Assembly: GCA_902493855.1 (NCBI GenBank)
Contig: CABUQV010000004.1
Span: 1 to 64,000, forward strand
Source of the DNA: an uncultured Collinsella sp.
GTDB taxonomy: Bacteria; Actinomycetota; Coriobacteriia; Coriobacteriales; Coriobacteriaceae
Length of the DNA: 64,000 bases
Reading direction: 5' to 3'
A program made the position numbers and the translations under genes. Below, one piece after another: positions 5,462 through 14,836 of the stretch; the stretch's first letter is position 1, and the number at the start of each line of letters is the position of its first letter. The notes under the pieces were generated by a model that made no database searches, had not been told where the DNA came from, and saw only the letters and a list, made by a program, of their open reading frames with translations.

Positions 5462-8239
5462 CTACCCGCGGCGACGGGCGCGGCTGTAGGGCGTATCCAC
5501 CATGGGCAGATCTGGACGTAGTTTGCCGTCAAACGCGCGGTAGGCGTTCTGCACGGCGGGCGCCGTGGGGATCGTTGCGATCTCGCCGATGCCCTTGCCG
5601 CCGTATGCCACGGGCAACAGCTCGTCCTTCTCCACGTAGATGGCGTGGATATTCGGAATCTCGGGCGCACGGAACAGCCCGAGCGTACCGTACCTTGCCT
5701 GGGGTACGCAGTCCTTGAGCGGCCAGTCCTCGGTAAGCGCATAGCCCATACCCATGAGCACGCCGCCTTCGATCTGACCCTGGATGGAGATGGGGTTGAC
5801 CACCTTGCCGGAATCGTGCGCGGCATAGACCTCGCTCACGCGGCCGTCATCATCCAGAATGACCACATGCGTGGCAAACCCGTAGCAGATGTGGCTCTTG
5901 GGGTTGGGAACGTCGGCGCCCAGCTTGTCGGTCGGCTCCAGGTACACGTAGCCAAACTCGCATCCCTCGAGCGCCTTGATGGCAGCCGCGGGATCCTGAG
6001 GATGCATACCCTGGCCGGCGACGAGCTCCTGCGTGCGCAGCTGATAGCCGCGACCGTCGTCGTACTCAATCTTGACGCCGTCGCCATGCGCGCTCACGGG
6101 AGTATCGGGTGCGGGCTTGCCGGCCTCGATGTCAAGCATGGCATCGCGCAGCAGGAAGGCGGCACCGCGCACGGCCTCGCCGGTCACGACCGTCTGACGC
6201 GAGCCAGACGTGGTGCCGGAGTCGGGAGCGTTCTCGGTGGAGCACTCGCCATTGGCAATGCAGCTCAGCGGCAGACCGCAGGCCTCGGCAACGTCCTGCA
6301 AAAAGACCGTGTTGCAGCCCTGGCCGATGTCGGACGTGGCGGCGTAGACCACGGCGCGGCCATCCTCGACGCGGATCTTGCAGCGGCCGGCATCGGGCAG
6401 GCCCACGCCCACGCCGGCGTTCTTCATGGCGCAGGCGATACCGGCGTGTCCGGGATGCGCGTAGTAGGCATCCTTGACCTCGAGCAGCGTCTCCTTCAGT
6501 GCCGTGGAGCAATCGGCAATCTGGCCGTTGGGCAAAACCTCGCCCGGCTCGATGGCGTTACGGTAGCGGATCTCCCACGGATCCAGGCCGACCTTCTCGG
6601 CCAGCAGGTCGATCAGGCTCTCGAGCGCAAACTCGGACTGGCAAACGCCAAAGCCGCGGTAAGCACCGGCGGGCGGGTTGTTGGTGTAGTAGCCAAAGCC
6701 GCGAATGTCGGTGTTCTGGTACTTGTAGGGGCCGACGGCATGCGTACAGGCGCGCTCGAGCACCGGGCCGCACAGCGACGCGTAGGCGCCGGTATCAAAG
6801 TTGATCTCGCAATCCAGGCCGGTAAAGTTACCCTCGGCGTCGCAGCCCAGTGTAAAGGTGCCGTCCATGGCGTGACGCTTGGGATGGAAAGCGAGCGACT
6901 CGGCACGCGTGAGCTTACACTTCACAGGACGCTGGAACTTATATGCGGCGAGCGCGGCCAAGTGCTGGATGGACACGTCCTCCTTGCCGCCAAAGCCGCC
7001 ACCCACGAGCATGGTCTCGACGACCACGCGCTCGGGCTCGCTATCCCAGCCAAACATGTGAGCGCACTCTTTGCGCGTGTCGTAGGCGCCCTGGTCGGTC
7101 GACTGCACCTTGACGCCATTCTTGTACGGGAAGGCAACGGCGCACTCGGGCTCCAAGAAGGCATGCTCGGTAAAGGGCGTGGTAAAGCGCTGCGTCACGG
7201 TAAACGCGCTCTCTGCCAGCGCCTTGGCGGCGTCACCGCGCGTCACGTGACGGCTCTGGCACACGTTGTCCTTGAGCTCCACCGTGTTGCCAAAGGCAAA
7301 GAAGCTGTCGTGCAGGCGCGGGGCGTCGGCAGACCTGGCCTCGGCGATGTTGCGCACGGGCTCCAGCGGCTCGTAATCAATCTTTACGAGCTTCTTGGCC
7401 TTCTCGAGCGTCGCCTCGTCCTCGGCAACCACCAGCACGATGGCATCGCCCACGCAGCGGGTGATGTCGCCCTGGGCGATCATGACGTCCCAGTCCTGGA
7501 TAAGGTGGCCGACCTGGTTGACCGGCACGTCCTCGGCGCGCAGGATGCCAACCACACCGGGTAGGGCCTCGGCCTTGGAAGTATCGATGGAGAGCACGCG
7601 GGCACGCGGATACTTGGAGCGCACGGCGCTGGCGTAGGTCAGGCCCGGCTGGTCGATCTCGTCGATGTCGTCGGGATACTTGCCCTCGCCGAGCACCTTC
7701 TTGCGCACGTCAATACGGAAGGCGCGCTTGCCCACGCCGTAGTCGTCGCCGCGCTCCAGATCCTCGTCGATCTGCTTTTCGCCGCGGAGCACCGCAGCGG
7801 CCAGCGCAATGCCCTCGATAATCTTTTTGTAGCCGGTGCAGCGGCAAACATTGCCGCGGATGGCGTACTTGATCTGCTCCTCGGTAGGCTCGGGATCCTC
7901 GGCGATGAGCGCTGCACCCGCCATGACCATGCCGGGGATGCAAAAGCCGCACTGCACGGCGCCCACGGCGCCAAAGGCGTACACAAAGGCCTCGCGCACG
8001 TCCTCGGGCAGGCCCTCGACGGTCACGATGCTGCGGCCGGCGGCAAGAGCGGTGGTCAGCACGCACGCCTTGACGGCCGCACCGTCCACGTGGATGGTGC
8101 AGGTGCCGCACGCGCCCTCGGAGCAGCCGTCCTTGGCGGAGTGAATGTGTAGGTCGTCGCGCAGATAACGCAGCAGCGGTTTGTTTTGGGTCGTCGTGCG
8201 CTCGACGCCGTTAACGGTAAAAGTGAATTCCTGTGCCAT
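5462..8239 (-). CDS. Fused [2Fe-2S]/molybdopterin purine hydroxylase (selenium-dependent XDH type)
   Basis: The 925-residue protein joins an N-terminal 2Fe-2S module to a molybdenum hydroxylase catalytic subunit. Plant-type cluster cysteines are at C39, C44, C47 and C59. The second cluster follows in CGFCIPGM and CRCTGY (about 98-140). The molybdopterin part includes GGGFGGKED, AYRGFG and a C-terminal GGKGIGE-like segment where the family's catalytic glutamate lies. This fusion is typical of TIGR03311 enzymes that hydroxylate xanthine or related purines using molybdopterin and a labile selenium ligand; it contains no in-frame UGA. No FAD subunit is adjacent, so electrons probably pass to the polyferredoxin and YgfK encoded upstream. 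AAGGGA lies 7 bases before the ATG. Confidence 0.85.
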   Translation of the reverse strand: MAQEFTFTVNGVERTTTQNKPLLRYLRDDLHIHSAKDGCSEGACGTCTIHVDGAAVKACVLTTALAAGRSIVTVEGLPEDVREAFVYAFGAVGAVQCGFCIPGMVMAGAALIAEDPEPTEEQIKYAIRGNVCRCTGYKKIIEGIALAAAVLRGEKQIDEDLERGDDYGVGKRAFRIDVRKKVLGEGKYPDDIDEIDQPGLTYASAVRSKYPRARVLSIDTSKAEALPGVVGILRAEDVPVNQVGHLIQDWDVMIAQGDITRCVGDAIVLVVAEDEATLEKAKKLVKIDYEPLEPVRNIAEARSADAPRLHDSFFAFGNTVELKDNVCQSRHVTRGDAAKALAESAFTVTQRFTTPFTEHAFLEPECAVAFPYKNGVKVQSTDQGAYDTRKECAHMFGWDSEPERVVVETMLVGGGFGGKEDVSIQHLAALAAYKFQRPVKCKLTRAESLAFHPKRHAMDGTFTLGCDAEGNFTGLDCEINFDTGAYASLCGPVLERACTHAVGPYKYQNTDIRGFGYYTNNPPAGAYRGFGVCQSEFALESLIDLLAEKVGLDPWEIRYRNAIEPGEVLPNGQIADCSTALKETLLEVKDAYYAHPGHAGIACAMKNAGVGVGLPDAGRCKIRVEDGRAVVYAATSDIGQGCNTVFLQDVAEACGLPLSCIANGECSTENAPDSGTTSGSRQTVVTGEAVRGAAFLLRDAMLDIEAGKPAPDTPVSAHGDGVKIEYDDGRGYQLRTQELVAGQGMHPQDPAAAIKALEGCEFGYVYLEPTDKLGADVPNPKSHICYGFATHVVILDDDGRVSEVYAAHDSGKVVNPISIQGQIEGGVLMGMGYALTEDWPLKDCVPQARYGTLGLFRAPEIPNIHAIYVEKDELLPVAYGGKGIGEIATIPTAPAVQNAYRAFDGKLRPDLPMVDTPYSRARRRG

Positions 8240-8251
8240 GGTGATTCCCTT

Positions 8252-8731
8252 CTACACGCCAGCGGCGATGCCGGTGCGGTCGTGGATGGCGCCATGCGGG
8301 CAGACGACGGCGCACATGCCGCACGACAGGCAGTCCGCGCCGTCGATATGGGCGCAGTTGTCCTCGATGCGGATAGCGCCGGCGGGGCACTTTTTGGCGC
8401 ACATGCCGCAACCGATGCAGCTCGTGTCGCAGATCTTGCGCGCAATGGCACCTTTGTCGGTGTTGTTGCAACGCACCAGAATGTTCTGGTAGCCGGGAAC
8501 GAAGGCAATCACGCGCTGCGGGCACGCCATGCCGCACAGGCCGCAGCCCGTGCACTTGGAACGGTCCACGCGGGCGATGCCATCGACCAGCGCAATGGCG
8601 CCGTGGGGACAGGCCGTGACGCAGGCGCCACAGCCAATGCAGCCTTCGCTGCAGCGGGCGTCGCCGCCTGCGGAGGCACAACCACTTCCGCAGGCAACGT
8701 AGGCCACGTTATGTTGAATGGATTTGGCCAT
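8252..8731 (-). CDS. 4Fe-4S polyferredoxin of the purine operon
   Basis: This 159-residue cytoplasmic electron carrier contains four CxxCxxCxxxCP motifs: CIGCGACVTACP, CTGCGLCGMACP, CIGCGMCAKKCP and CLSCGMCAVVCP. Further cysteines (C14, C18, C27) lie near the N-terminus. The arrangement resembles RnfB-like and other multi-cluster ferredoxins. Its gene lies between YgfK and the hydroxylase with gaps of 11-12 bases, implying cotranscription and a role in shuttling electrons between them. The Shine-Dalgarno is weak (GGCGAG 6 bases upstream), so translational coupling to the preceding gene is likely. Confidence 0.85.
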   Translation of the reverse strand: MAKSIQHNVAYVACGSGCASAGGDARCSEGCIGCGACVTACPHGAIALVDGIARVDRSKCTGCGLCGMACPQRVIAFVPGYQNILVRCNNTDKGAIARKICDTSCIGCGMCAKKCPAGAIRIEDNCAHIDGADCLSCGMCAVVCPHGAIHDRTGIAAGV

Positions 8732-8742
8732 AAGAGACTCGC

Positions 8743-11742
8743 CTATTTCTTAAGAAGGTACGAATAGTTGTCGCGCACGGCCCTGATAGTCAGGCGGACG
8801 GCCTCGGGAAGGCCGGTGTTGACGGCATCGACCGAGACGGTGCGGACCGTGCCGGCGACGCGGACCTTAAAGTGATCCTCGTCCACGGCCAGGAAGCCCT
8901 CGTTCTCGGAGTTCTCCATGTCCTGCTCGCTCCAGAACAGGGTGAGCTTGTCCTTGTAGGGACGACCCTCCTGGTAGGGGCAGAACACGGCGCAGTTGCC
9001 GCACTCGTTGCACATGCCGTCGACATGGACGACCTGATGCTTGGCCAGGCCCGGCACCTTAATTGCCACGTTGGCGCGGTTGGGGCACACGTCGCAGCAG
9101 ACCTCGCACACCGAGCCGCAGCCCAGGCAGCGGGTCTTGGTGCAGTTGCGCTTGTCGCGGCACAGCGACCCCTTGCGCTCGTAGCAGGTGTCCTCGCGGC
9201 CGGCCTGCTCGTTGCAGTCGGCGTACTTGTTAAAGTCCACACCGGCGATGGCACGGGCGACCTCGGCGGCGTCGGCGATAGCCTCGACCACGGTGGCAGG
9301 ACCGCGACGGCAGTCGCCGGCAGCCCAGACGCCCTCGACGCCAGTGGAGGTGGCGGCAAGGCGGCCGCGACGGTCGTGCTCAACGCCCGCGGCATCGTAC
9401 AGGCTGGCATCGATGCCCTCGCCCACGGCGCAGATCACCGTGGTGGCGGAAAGCTCGACGGTCTCGCCCGTGGCGACGGGGCTGCGACGGCCGCTTGCAT
9501 CCGGCTCGCCAAGCTCCATGACGTCGCAGGTCAGCACGGCGCCGTTAAGCGCCTTGGGGGCCAGCAGCTCGCAGAACTCAACACCATCGGCAAGAGCAAG
9601 ATCAAGCTCTTCCTCGTCGGCGGGCATCTGCTTCTTGGTGCGGCGATACACCAGGCGCACGTTCTTCACGCCAGCCAGGCGCTTGGCCACGCGAGCCGCA
9701 TCCATGGCGGTGTTGCCGGCGCCAATGACCACGACGTCCTCGCCCAGCTCGAGCTTCTCGCCCCTCTTGGCGGCCTCGAGGAACTCCAGCACGTCGAGCT
9801 CGGCATCCTCGCCCAGGCCCGCAGAGCCGGGCATCCAGGCGCCGGTGGCCACGACCACGTCGGTAAAGCCCTGGGCCTTGAGCTCGTCAATGGACTCCAC
9901 GCGGGCATTGAGCTGCACCTTGGCACCAAAGGCCAGGCAGAGCTCGGCATCGTGGGAGATGTCATCGCTCGCAATGCGGAACTCGGGGATGACGTGACAG
10001 ACCACGCCGCCGAGCGAATCGCGGGCCTCGAAGATGGTGACGGGCACGCCAGCGCGCGTCAGGAAGAACGCCGTCGCCAGGCCGGCCGGGCCGCCGCCGA
10101 TAACGGCAACGTTGCGCTCGCCGTCGTTGGCGATGGCCTGGGCGCGCAGCTTGGGCAGCACGGCGGTCATGGCCTCGCGGGCGGCCTTGAGCTTGCTGGC
10201 GCGGATCTGGGCGCCCTCGGGCTCGTAGAACGCACGCTCGCAGGCACGGCCGCAGGGATGCGGGCAGATAGTGCCGGTAATGAACGGCAGGGCGTTGCGC
10301 TCGATGATGATGTTGAGTGCGTCCTCGTAGCGGCCCTCGTCAACAGCCGCCAAGTAGGCGGGAATATCCTGCTGGATGGGGCAGCTCGTGCGGCACGGCG
10401 TGGTAAAGCAGTCGGAAAGCGGGCTCTTGCCGGCAACCTTGCGGTCGGGTAGCGGGCGCAGCGGCTTCTTGTAGAGCGGGTTGGTGAGCGAGTCGGTCTG
10501 GATCGCGGTCACAGCCTCGAGCGAGACGCCCGCGAACGGCTTGCCATCCAGGTCGGTAAACTCGCCGGCCATCTGGCTAAAGCGCTCGTAGCCACCGGGC
10601 TTGAGCACGTCGGTCGCCAGGGTGACGGGCCAAATGCCGGCATCGTACAGGGCGCGGATGTTGTAGACCGTGGCACCGCCGGAGTAGCTTATGCGCAGTT
10701 TGCCATCAAACTGCTCGGTAATGCGGCGGGCAGCCTCGATGGTCAGCGAGAACAGCGAACGGCCGGACATGTACATCTCGGTGGAGGGCAGCTCGTTCCT
10801 CGTCCCGTCGACGGGGAACGTGTTGGTCAGCTTGACGCCAAACTCCAGGCCGCGCTCGGCGCACAGGGCAATCAGGCGCTCGAACATAGGCACGGCATCG
10901 GCCCACTGCAGGTCCTCGCGGAAGTGCGTGTCATCAAAGACGATGTAGTCAAAGCCCAGCTCGTTCAGACGCTGGCGGGCAAACTCATAGCCCAGCAGCG
11001 TGGGGTTGCACTTGATGTAGGTGTTGAGACCCTTCTCGGTAATCAGGTAGGTCGCGATGCGCTCGATCTCCGCCGGCGGGCAGCCATGCAGCGTGGACTC
11101 GGTAATGGAGTTGGAGACGCGCGCCGGGATGGACTCGACAAACGCGGCATCGACATGCTCAAACTTGTCCAGGTTAGCGAGCGCCCACGTGCGGCACTCG
11201 TTCCAGACGTCAGAGCCGCTGGCGTCCTTCATGCCCTCGATGTAGGCGTCGACCTTGGGGCTCTTGATGCCCTCCAGGTCATAACCCACCGACATGTTAA
11301 AGACAAAACCGTCCGGGCTGCCCAGGCCGTACTCGCGAGCGATCAGGTGGCAGGCGAACCATGCCTTCACGTACTCGGCAAAGGCCTGCGGAACCTCGAG
11401 CTCGGTCGACCACTCGCAGTTGTAGCACTCGTCCTGTGCCACGATACAGGGCTTGTTAACGCACTTGGAGAGCTCCTCGCCGTCCATAACCTGAACGGTC
11501 TTAAGCTCAAAGAAGCGGGAACCGGCCACATAAGAGGCCACGATGTTCTGGGCAAGCTGCGTGTTGGGACCGGCGGCCGGGCCAAACGGAGTCTCGATAC
11601 GCTCGTCAAAAATGGGAAGCGCACCCTCCTGGTTGGTCGTGACCATCTTGCGCACGCCAAAGACGGCGCCCTGAGTCTTGTGCTCCTCGATGATCCAGTT
11701 CATCAGCTGCGAAAACGGGATCGGCCTCATGATGTCGCTCAT
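8743..11742 (-). CDS. ygfK: YgfK-like FAD/Fe-S oxidoreductase
   Basis: The 999-residue protein matches the YgfK family (once called putative selenate reductase). A large N-terminal region resembles dihydropyrimidine dehydrogenase-type barrels. A GltD-like cysteine domain follows (CRTSCPIQQD, then TGTICPHPCGRAC), then an FAD-binding Rossmann motif VIGGGPAGLATAF and an NAD(P)-binding VIGAGNTAMDAAR. The C-terminus carries ferredoxin-like clusters (CLGCGSVCEVCCDVCP; CNECGNCAVFCP). In gut bacteria this gene clusters with ssnA and xdh genes in anaerobic purine degradation. I chose ATG at 11742, with GAGAGGAG about 8 bases upstream, because the preceding 41 residues are arginine-rich and unlike the family. 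Confidence 0.85.
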   Translation of the reverse strand: MSDIMRPIPFSQLMNWIIEEHKTQGAVFGVRKMVTTNQEGALPIFDERIETPFGPAAGPNTQLAQNIVASYVAGSRFFELKTVQVMDGEELSKCVNKPCIVAQDECYNCEWSTELEVPQAFAEYVKAWFACHLIAREYGLGSPDGFVFNMSVGYDLEGIKSPKVDAYIEGMKDASGSDVWNECRTWALANLDKFEHVDAAFVESIPARVSNSITESTLHGCPPAEIERIATYLITEKGLNTYIKCNPTLLGYEFARQRLNELGFDYIVFDDTHFREDLQWADAVPMFERLIALCAERGLEFGVKLTNTFPVDGTRNELPSTEMYMSGRSLFSLTIEAARRITEQFDGKLRISYSGGATVYNIRALYDAGIWPVTLATDVLKPGGYERFSQMAGEFTDLDGKPFAGVSLEAVTAIQTDSLTNPLYKKPLRPLPDRKVAGKSPLSDCFTTPCRTSCPIQQDIPAYLAAVDEGRYEDALNIIIERNALPFITGTICPHPCGRACERAFYEPEGAQIRASKLKAAREAMTAVLPKLRAQAIANDGERNVAVIGGGPAGLATAFFLTRAGVPVTIFEARDSLGGVVCHVIPEFRIASDDISHDAELCLAFGAKVQLNARVESIDELKAQGFTDVVVATGAWMPGSAGLGEDAELDVLEFLEAAKRGEKLELGEDVVVIGAGNTAMDAARVAKRLAGVKNVRLVYRRTKKQMPADEEELDLALADGVEFCELLAPKALNGAVLTCDVMELGEPDASGRRSPVATGETVELSATTVICAVGEGIDASLYDAAGVEHDRRGRLAATSTGVEGVWAAGDCRRGPATVVEAIADAAEVARAIAGVDFNKYADCNEQAGREDTCYERKGSLCRDKRNCTKTRCLGCGSVCEVCCDVCPNRANVAIKVPGLAKHQVVHVDGMCNECGNCAVFCPYQEGRPYKDKLTLFWSEQDMENSENEGFLAVDEDHFKVRVAGTVRTVSVDAVNTGLPEAVRLTIRAVRDNYSYLLKK

Positions 11743-11890
11743 AATGAGCTCCTCTCTGTAACGCCCGGCGAGACCGCGCGGCGGGCGCAAATACGGTGTA
11801 GTGCTAGCACAGCGCCGGCGACCCCGCGGAGGCCGCCTATACGCGCGCCGGATGCGGCGAAACATCCGACGCGCGTGAATCTACTTGTAA
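11743..11890. other. Gap between ssnA and ygfK
   Basis: These 148 bases of very GC-rich sequence carry small inverted repeats (for example CGGATG...CATCCG near 11848-11867). No gene is seen. It may hold an RNA-processing hairpin or a weak internal promoter. Confidence 0.35.
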
Positions 11891-13246
11891 TTAGTAGGCG
11901 CGATCGTTGAGCGTGCTCCAGAGCTTCTTGGACTCAGCCATGGTCCACGCGTTGATCTTTTCCTCATCAATCCCAACGAACTCGCGATCCTTGTACAGGA
12001 CGCGGCCGTTGATGATGGTGGTGCGGCAGTTTTTGCCCATCATGCCAAAGAGCATGTGGCCGTCGATATTCTCCTCGCTCAGCGGCGTAAAGGGCTTGTA
12101 GTCCATGACGATGACGTCGGCGGCAGCGCCGGCCTCGAGCACACCGAGCTTGCGATCGAAGTACTTGCTCGCCATCTTGGCGTTGTTCTCGAACAGCATG
12201 GTCATGGCCTCGCACCAGCCCACGTTGGGCATGGCGGCGTTGTGGCGCTGAATGATCAGGAAGACCTTAAGGCTCTCGAGCATATCGTGGGTGTAGGCGT
12301 CTGTGCCCATGCACACGGGAATGCCGCGGCGGAAGAACTCGAGCACGGGGGCGCAGCCCACGGCGTTGCCCATATTAGATTCGGGGTTGTTGACGAGCCA
12401 AGTGCCGGACTCCTTGACGATATCCATCTCGGCAGGCGTCACGTGGATGCAGTGGCCGAGCATGGTGTCGGGACCCAGCAGGTTGTGCTGCAGCAGGCGC
12501 TCGACGGGGCTGATACCACCGCGGTTGAGGCGGGAATCCCACACGTCGTTCATGCCCTCGCACACATGGATGTGGAAGCCGGTCAGGCCGTTGTTGGCCT
12601 CGGCCATCTTATCCATGGTCTCGTCCGAAAGTGTAAAGGTGGCATGTCCGCCAAACATGGCAGCGATCATGTGGTTGTCGTTGTCGCGACGCTCCTTGGC
12701 GGCCCACTGGGCAAATTCGGCGTTCTCGGCAATGGCCTGGTCGCATTTTTCCTGGCCGCGGCGATCGGAGACCTCGTAGCACAGGCACGAACGCATGCCC
12801 AGCTCCTGAGCTGCATCCTTAATGGTAAAGAGGCTTCCCGGGATCTCGCAGAAGCTCGCGTGGTGGTCGAAGATCGTGGTGACACCATCGCGAATGGAGT
12901 CCAGAATCGTGGCATAGGCGCTTGCCTTGGTGCCGTCGAGCGTCAGATTGTCGTCGATCTTCCACCACTGCTGCTCGAGATTCTCCAGGAAGTTGGTGGG
13001 GTTGCAGCCCTTAATGGCAAGGCCGCGGGCCAGACCCGAGTAGATGTGGGTGTGGCAGTTGATGAGTCCGGGCATGATGAGGTTGCCCTGGGCATCGACG
13101 TACTCGGCATCCGGGTACTTGGCCTTGAGCTCGCACTCGGGACCTACTTCGACGATCGTATCTCCGTCAATGGCGACCGCACCGTTTGGAATGAACGGGG
13201 CCTGAGCATTGCGGGTAAAGACGGAACCGTTAGCGACCAGAAGCAT
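11891..13246 (-). CDS. ssnA: SsnA-type amidohydrolase (purine/selenium cluster)
   Basis: The 451-residue enzyme belongs to the metal-dependent amidohydrolase superfamily, SsnA branch (TIGR03314). Metal ligands are visible in NCHTHIYSGLARG near 60-70, then HIHVCEG, LGHCIHV and MGTDAYTHD toward the C-terminus. The relatives are guanine and chlorohydrolase-type deaminases. Its constant association with selenium-dependent molybdenum hydroxylases suggests it deaminates an aminopurine entering the pathway. The ATG at 13246 is preferred because AAGGGAG lies 5 bases upstream; a longer reading from 13264 would overlap that site. It is the second gene of the operon, after the permease. Confidence 0.85.
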   Translation of the reverse strand: MLLVANGSVFTRNAQAPFIPNGAVAIDGDTIVEVGPECELKAKYPDAEYVDAQGNLIMPGLINCHTHIYSGLARGLAIKGCNPTNFLENLEQQWWKIDDNLTLDGTKASAYATILDSIRDGVTTIFDHHASFCEIPGSLFTIKDAAQELGMRSCLCYEVSDRRGQEKCDQAIAENAEFAQWAAKERRDNDNHMIAAMFGGHATFTLSDETMDKMAEANNGLTGFHIHVCEGMNDVWDSRLNRGGISPVERLLQHNLLGPDTMLGHCIHVTPAEMDIVKESGTWLVNNPESNMGNAVGCAPVLEFFRRGIPVCMGTDAYTHDMLESLKVFLIIQRHNAAMPNVGWCEAMTMLFENNAKMASKYFDRKLGVLEAGAAADVIVMDYKPFTPLSEENIDGHMLFGMMGKNCRTTIINGRVLYKDREFVGIDEEKINAWTMAESKKLWSTLNDRAY

Positions 13247-13441
13247 AAATGCTCCCTTCAACATCAGGGGCGGGGTTTGACACCTCTGACATGGCGGAGT
13301 GCGAAGCGCCGGCCTACACCGGAAACGGGCCCTCTCCCGTCAACGCTTCACCAAAGGGACAAACCCTTTGAAGTGCGGCTTGGCACCGCATGACGTCGGC
13401 GGACGAGGCGATGCGCCCGCCGACGAATAGCACCGAATTGG
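13247..13441. other. Gap between permease and ssnA
   Basis: This 195-base GC-rich spacer has two hairpins: CTTC-ACC-AAAGGG with CCCTTT-GAAG near 13347-13372, and GTCGGCGG with CCGCCGAC near 13393-13422. Neither has a U-run on the minus strand. They may tune relative expression of permease and enzymes. Confidence 0.4.
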
Positions 13442-14836
13442 TTACTTCTTGCTCTCGGGCAAGACCAGATCCACGGCAGCGTCCTTGGCAGCATCGATGT
13501 GCTGAGCCACGACCGGCGTCTGCGGAAGGATCAGGTTAAGGACAATGGCCATGATGGCGGTGGGGGTTACGGCATTGGAGCCGATGACGGTGGGCACCCA
13601 GGTGGGCATACCCTCACCGGCAAGGCAACCGCTGGCCATCCAGATACCCAGGCCAAAGACGACGGAGGTACCGACGATGGTGGTGGTGCGCTGCGTGAGG
13701 CCCTCGCGGGTGAACATGCGCACGCCGTTCATGGTGATGGTGCCAAAGACGCCGACGGTCGCGCCGCCGATGACGGGCTGCGGGATAGCGGAAAGGACGG
13801 CAGAGAGCTGCGGGAACAGACCGGCGATGGCAAAGACGGCCGCAATGATCACAAAGACCCACTTGTTGACGACCTTGTTGGAGCAGATGATGCCCACGTT
13901 CTGGCCAAGGGCGCTGGTGGGAAGACCGCCCAGCAGACCGCCGACCATAGAGGTGAGGCCCTGGGACACGATAGCGCCGGAGAGCTCGCGCTCGGTGGGC
14001 ATACGGTCGATGGAGCCCAGGCAGGCGGCGGAGACGTCACCGATAACCTGGATGGCAACCATGGGGAACACGACGGCGAGGGTAATGCAGACCTCGGGAT
14101 CAAACTCGAGCGCGTAGGGCATGAGCTTGGGAAGAGCGAAGACCTGAGCGGTGGCGACGCTGGAGAAGTCGATCATGCCAAAGGGGATGGAGACGATCAT
14201 GCCAACGATCATGCCAAAGAACACGGATCCCAGCTTGAGCGTGCCCTTGCCAAAGTTGGCGAGCGCAAAGACCACGGCGAAGGTGATAAGAGCGACGCAC
14301 CAGGCCTGCGGGGTGCCCCACAGCGGCGTACCCATACCGCCGGCCATATACTTGACGGCCGTGGGATACAGCGAAACGCCGATGGAGAAGATGACCGTAC
14401 CGGTCACGACGGGCGGGAACAGCCACTTGATCTTGCTGTAGGCCAGACCAAAGAGGACCGCGACGGCGCCGCCGACGATCTCGCCACCCAGCAGCGCACC
14501 AAAGCTAAAGCCCGAGGCACCCATGGCCTGCAGGGCCGGCAGGAACGCGAACGAAACGCCCATGACGATGGGCAGGCCGCCGCCGATGCGACGGAAGGGA
14601 GCGAAGGCCTGAAGGGCCGTGTCGATCGCCGAAAGAATGAGCGCGACCTGGATGATGTCGGTACTCTGCTGGCTATTAAAGCCGTAGACGCCGGCCATGA
14701 TGACCGCCGGGGTAATGATGCCGGCAAACGATGCCAGTACGTGCTGAAGGGCACACGGGATCATTTCCTTAACGGGAGGCATGCCTTCGCGAGTGAACAG
14801 GGCTTCAGTGCCGTTCGTAACCGTCTCCTGGGTCAT
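13442..14836 (-). CDS. NCS2-family xanthine/urate permease
   Basis: This 464-residue hydrophobic protein has about 14 predicted membrane segments. It carries nucleobase-cation symporter-2 signatures: the region QHVLASFAGI with its QH pair near the N-terminus, QVIGDVSAACLGSIDR, and the family motif area GLPTSALGQNVGIICSNK. The family imports xanthine, urate or uracil with protons. The neighbouring purine hydroxylase genes make xanthine or urate the likely substrate. It is the first gene of the minus-strand operon, and GAGGA lies about 12 bases upstream of the ATG. It is divergent from the YheO-type regulator. Confidence 0.85.
   Translation of the reverse strand: MTQETVTNGTEALFTREGMPPVKEMIPCALQHVLASFAGIITPAVIMAGVYGFNSQQSTDIIQVALILSAIDTALQAFAPFRRIGGGLPIVMGVSFAFLPALQAMGASGFSFGALLGGEIVGGAVAVLFGLAYSKIKWLFPPVVTGTVIFSIGVSLYPTAVKYMAGGMGTPLWGTPQAWCVALITFAVVFALANFGKGTLKLGSVFFGMIVGMIVSIPFGMIDFSSVATAQVFALPKLMPYALEFDPEVCITLAVVFPMVAIQVIGDVSAACLGSIDRMPTERELSGAIVSQGLTSMVGGLLGGLPTSALGQNVGIICSNKVVNKWVFVIIAAVFAIAGLFPQLSAVLSAIPQPVIGGATVGVFGTITMNGVRMFTREGLTQRTTTIVGTSVVFGLGIWMASGCLAGEGMPTWVPTVIGSNAVTPTAIMAIVLNLILPQTPVVAQHIDAAKDAAVDLVLPESKK

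Noticed and set aside
5645..7564. 639-codon plus-strand frame opposite the purine hydroxylase (and similar long frames opposite ygfK, ssnA, the permease, fusA and accDA)
   Set aside because: They show the same antisense composition artefact, with no ribosome-binding sites or recognisable motifs.
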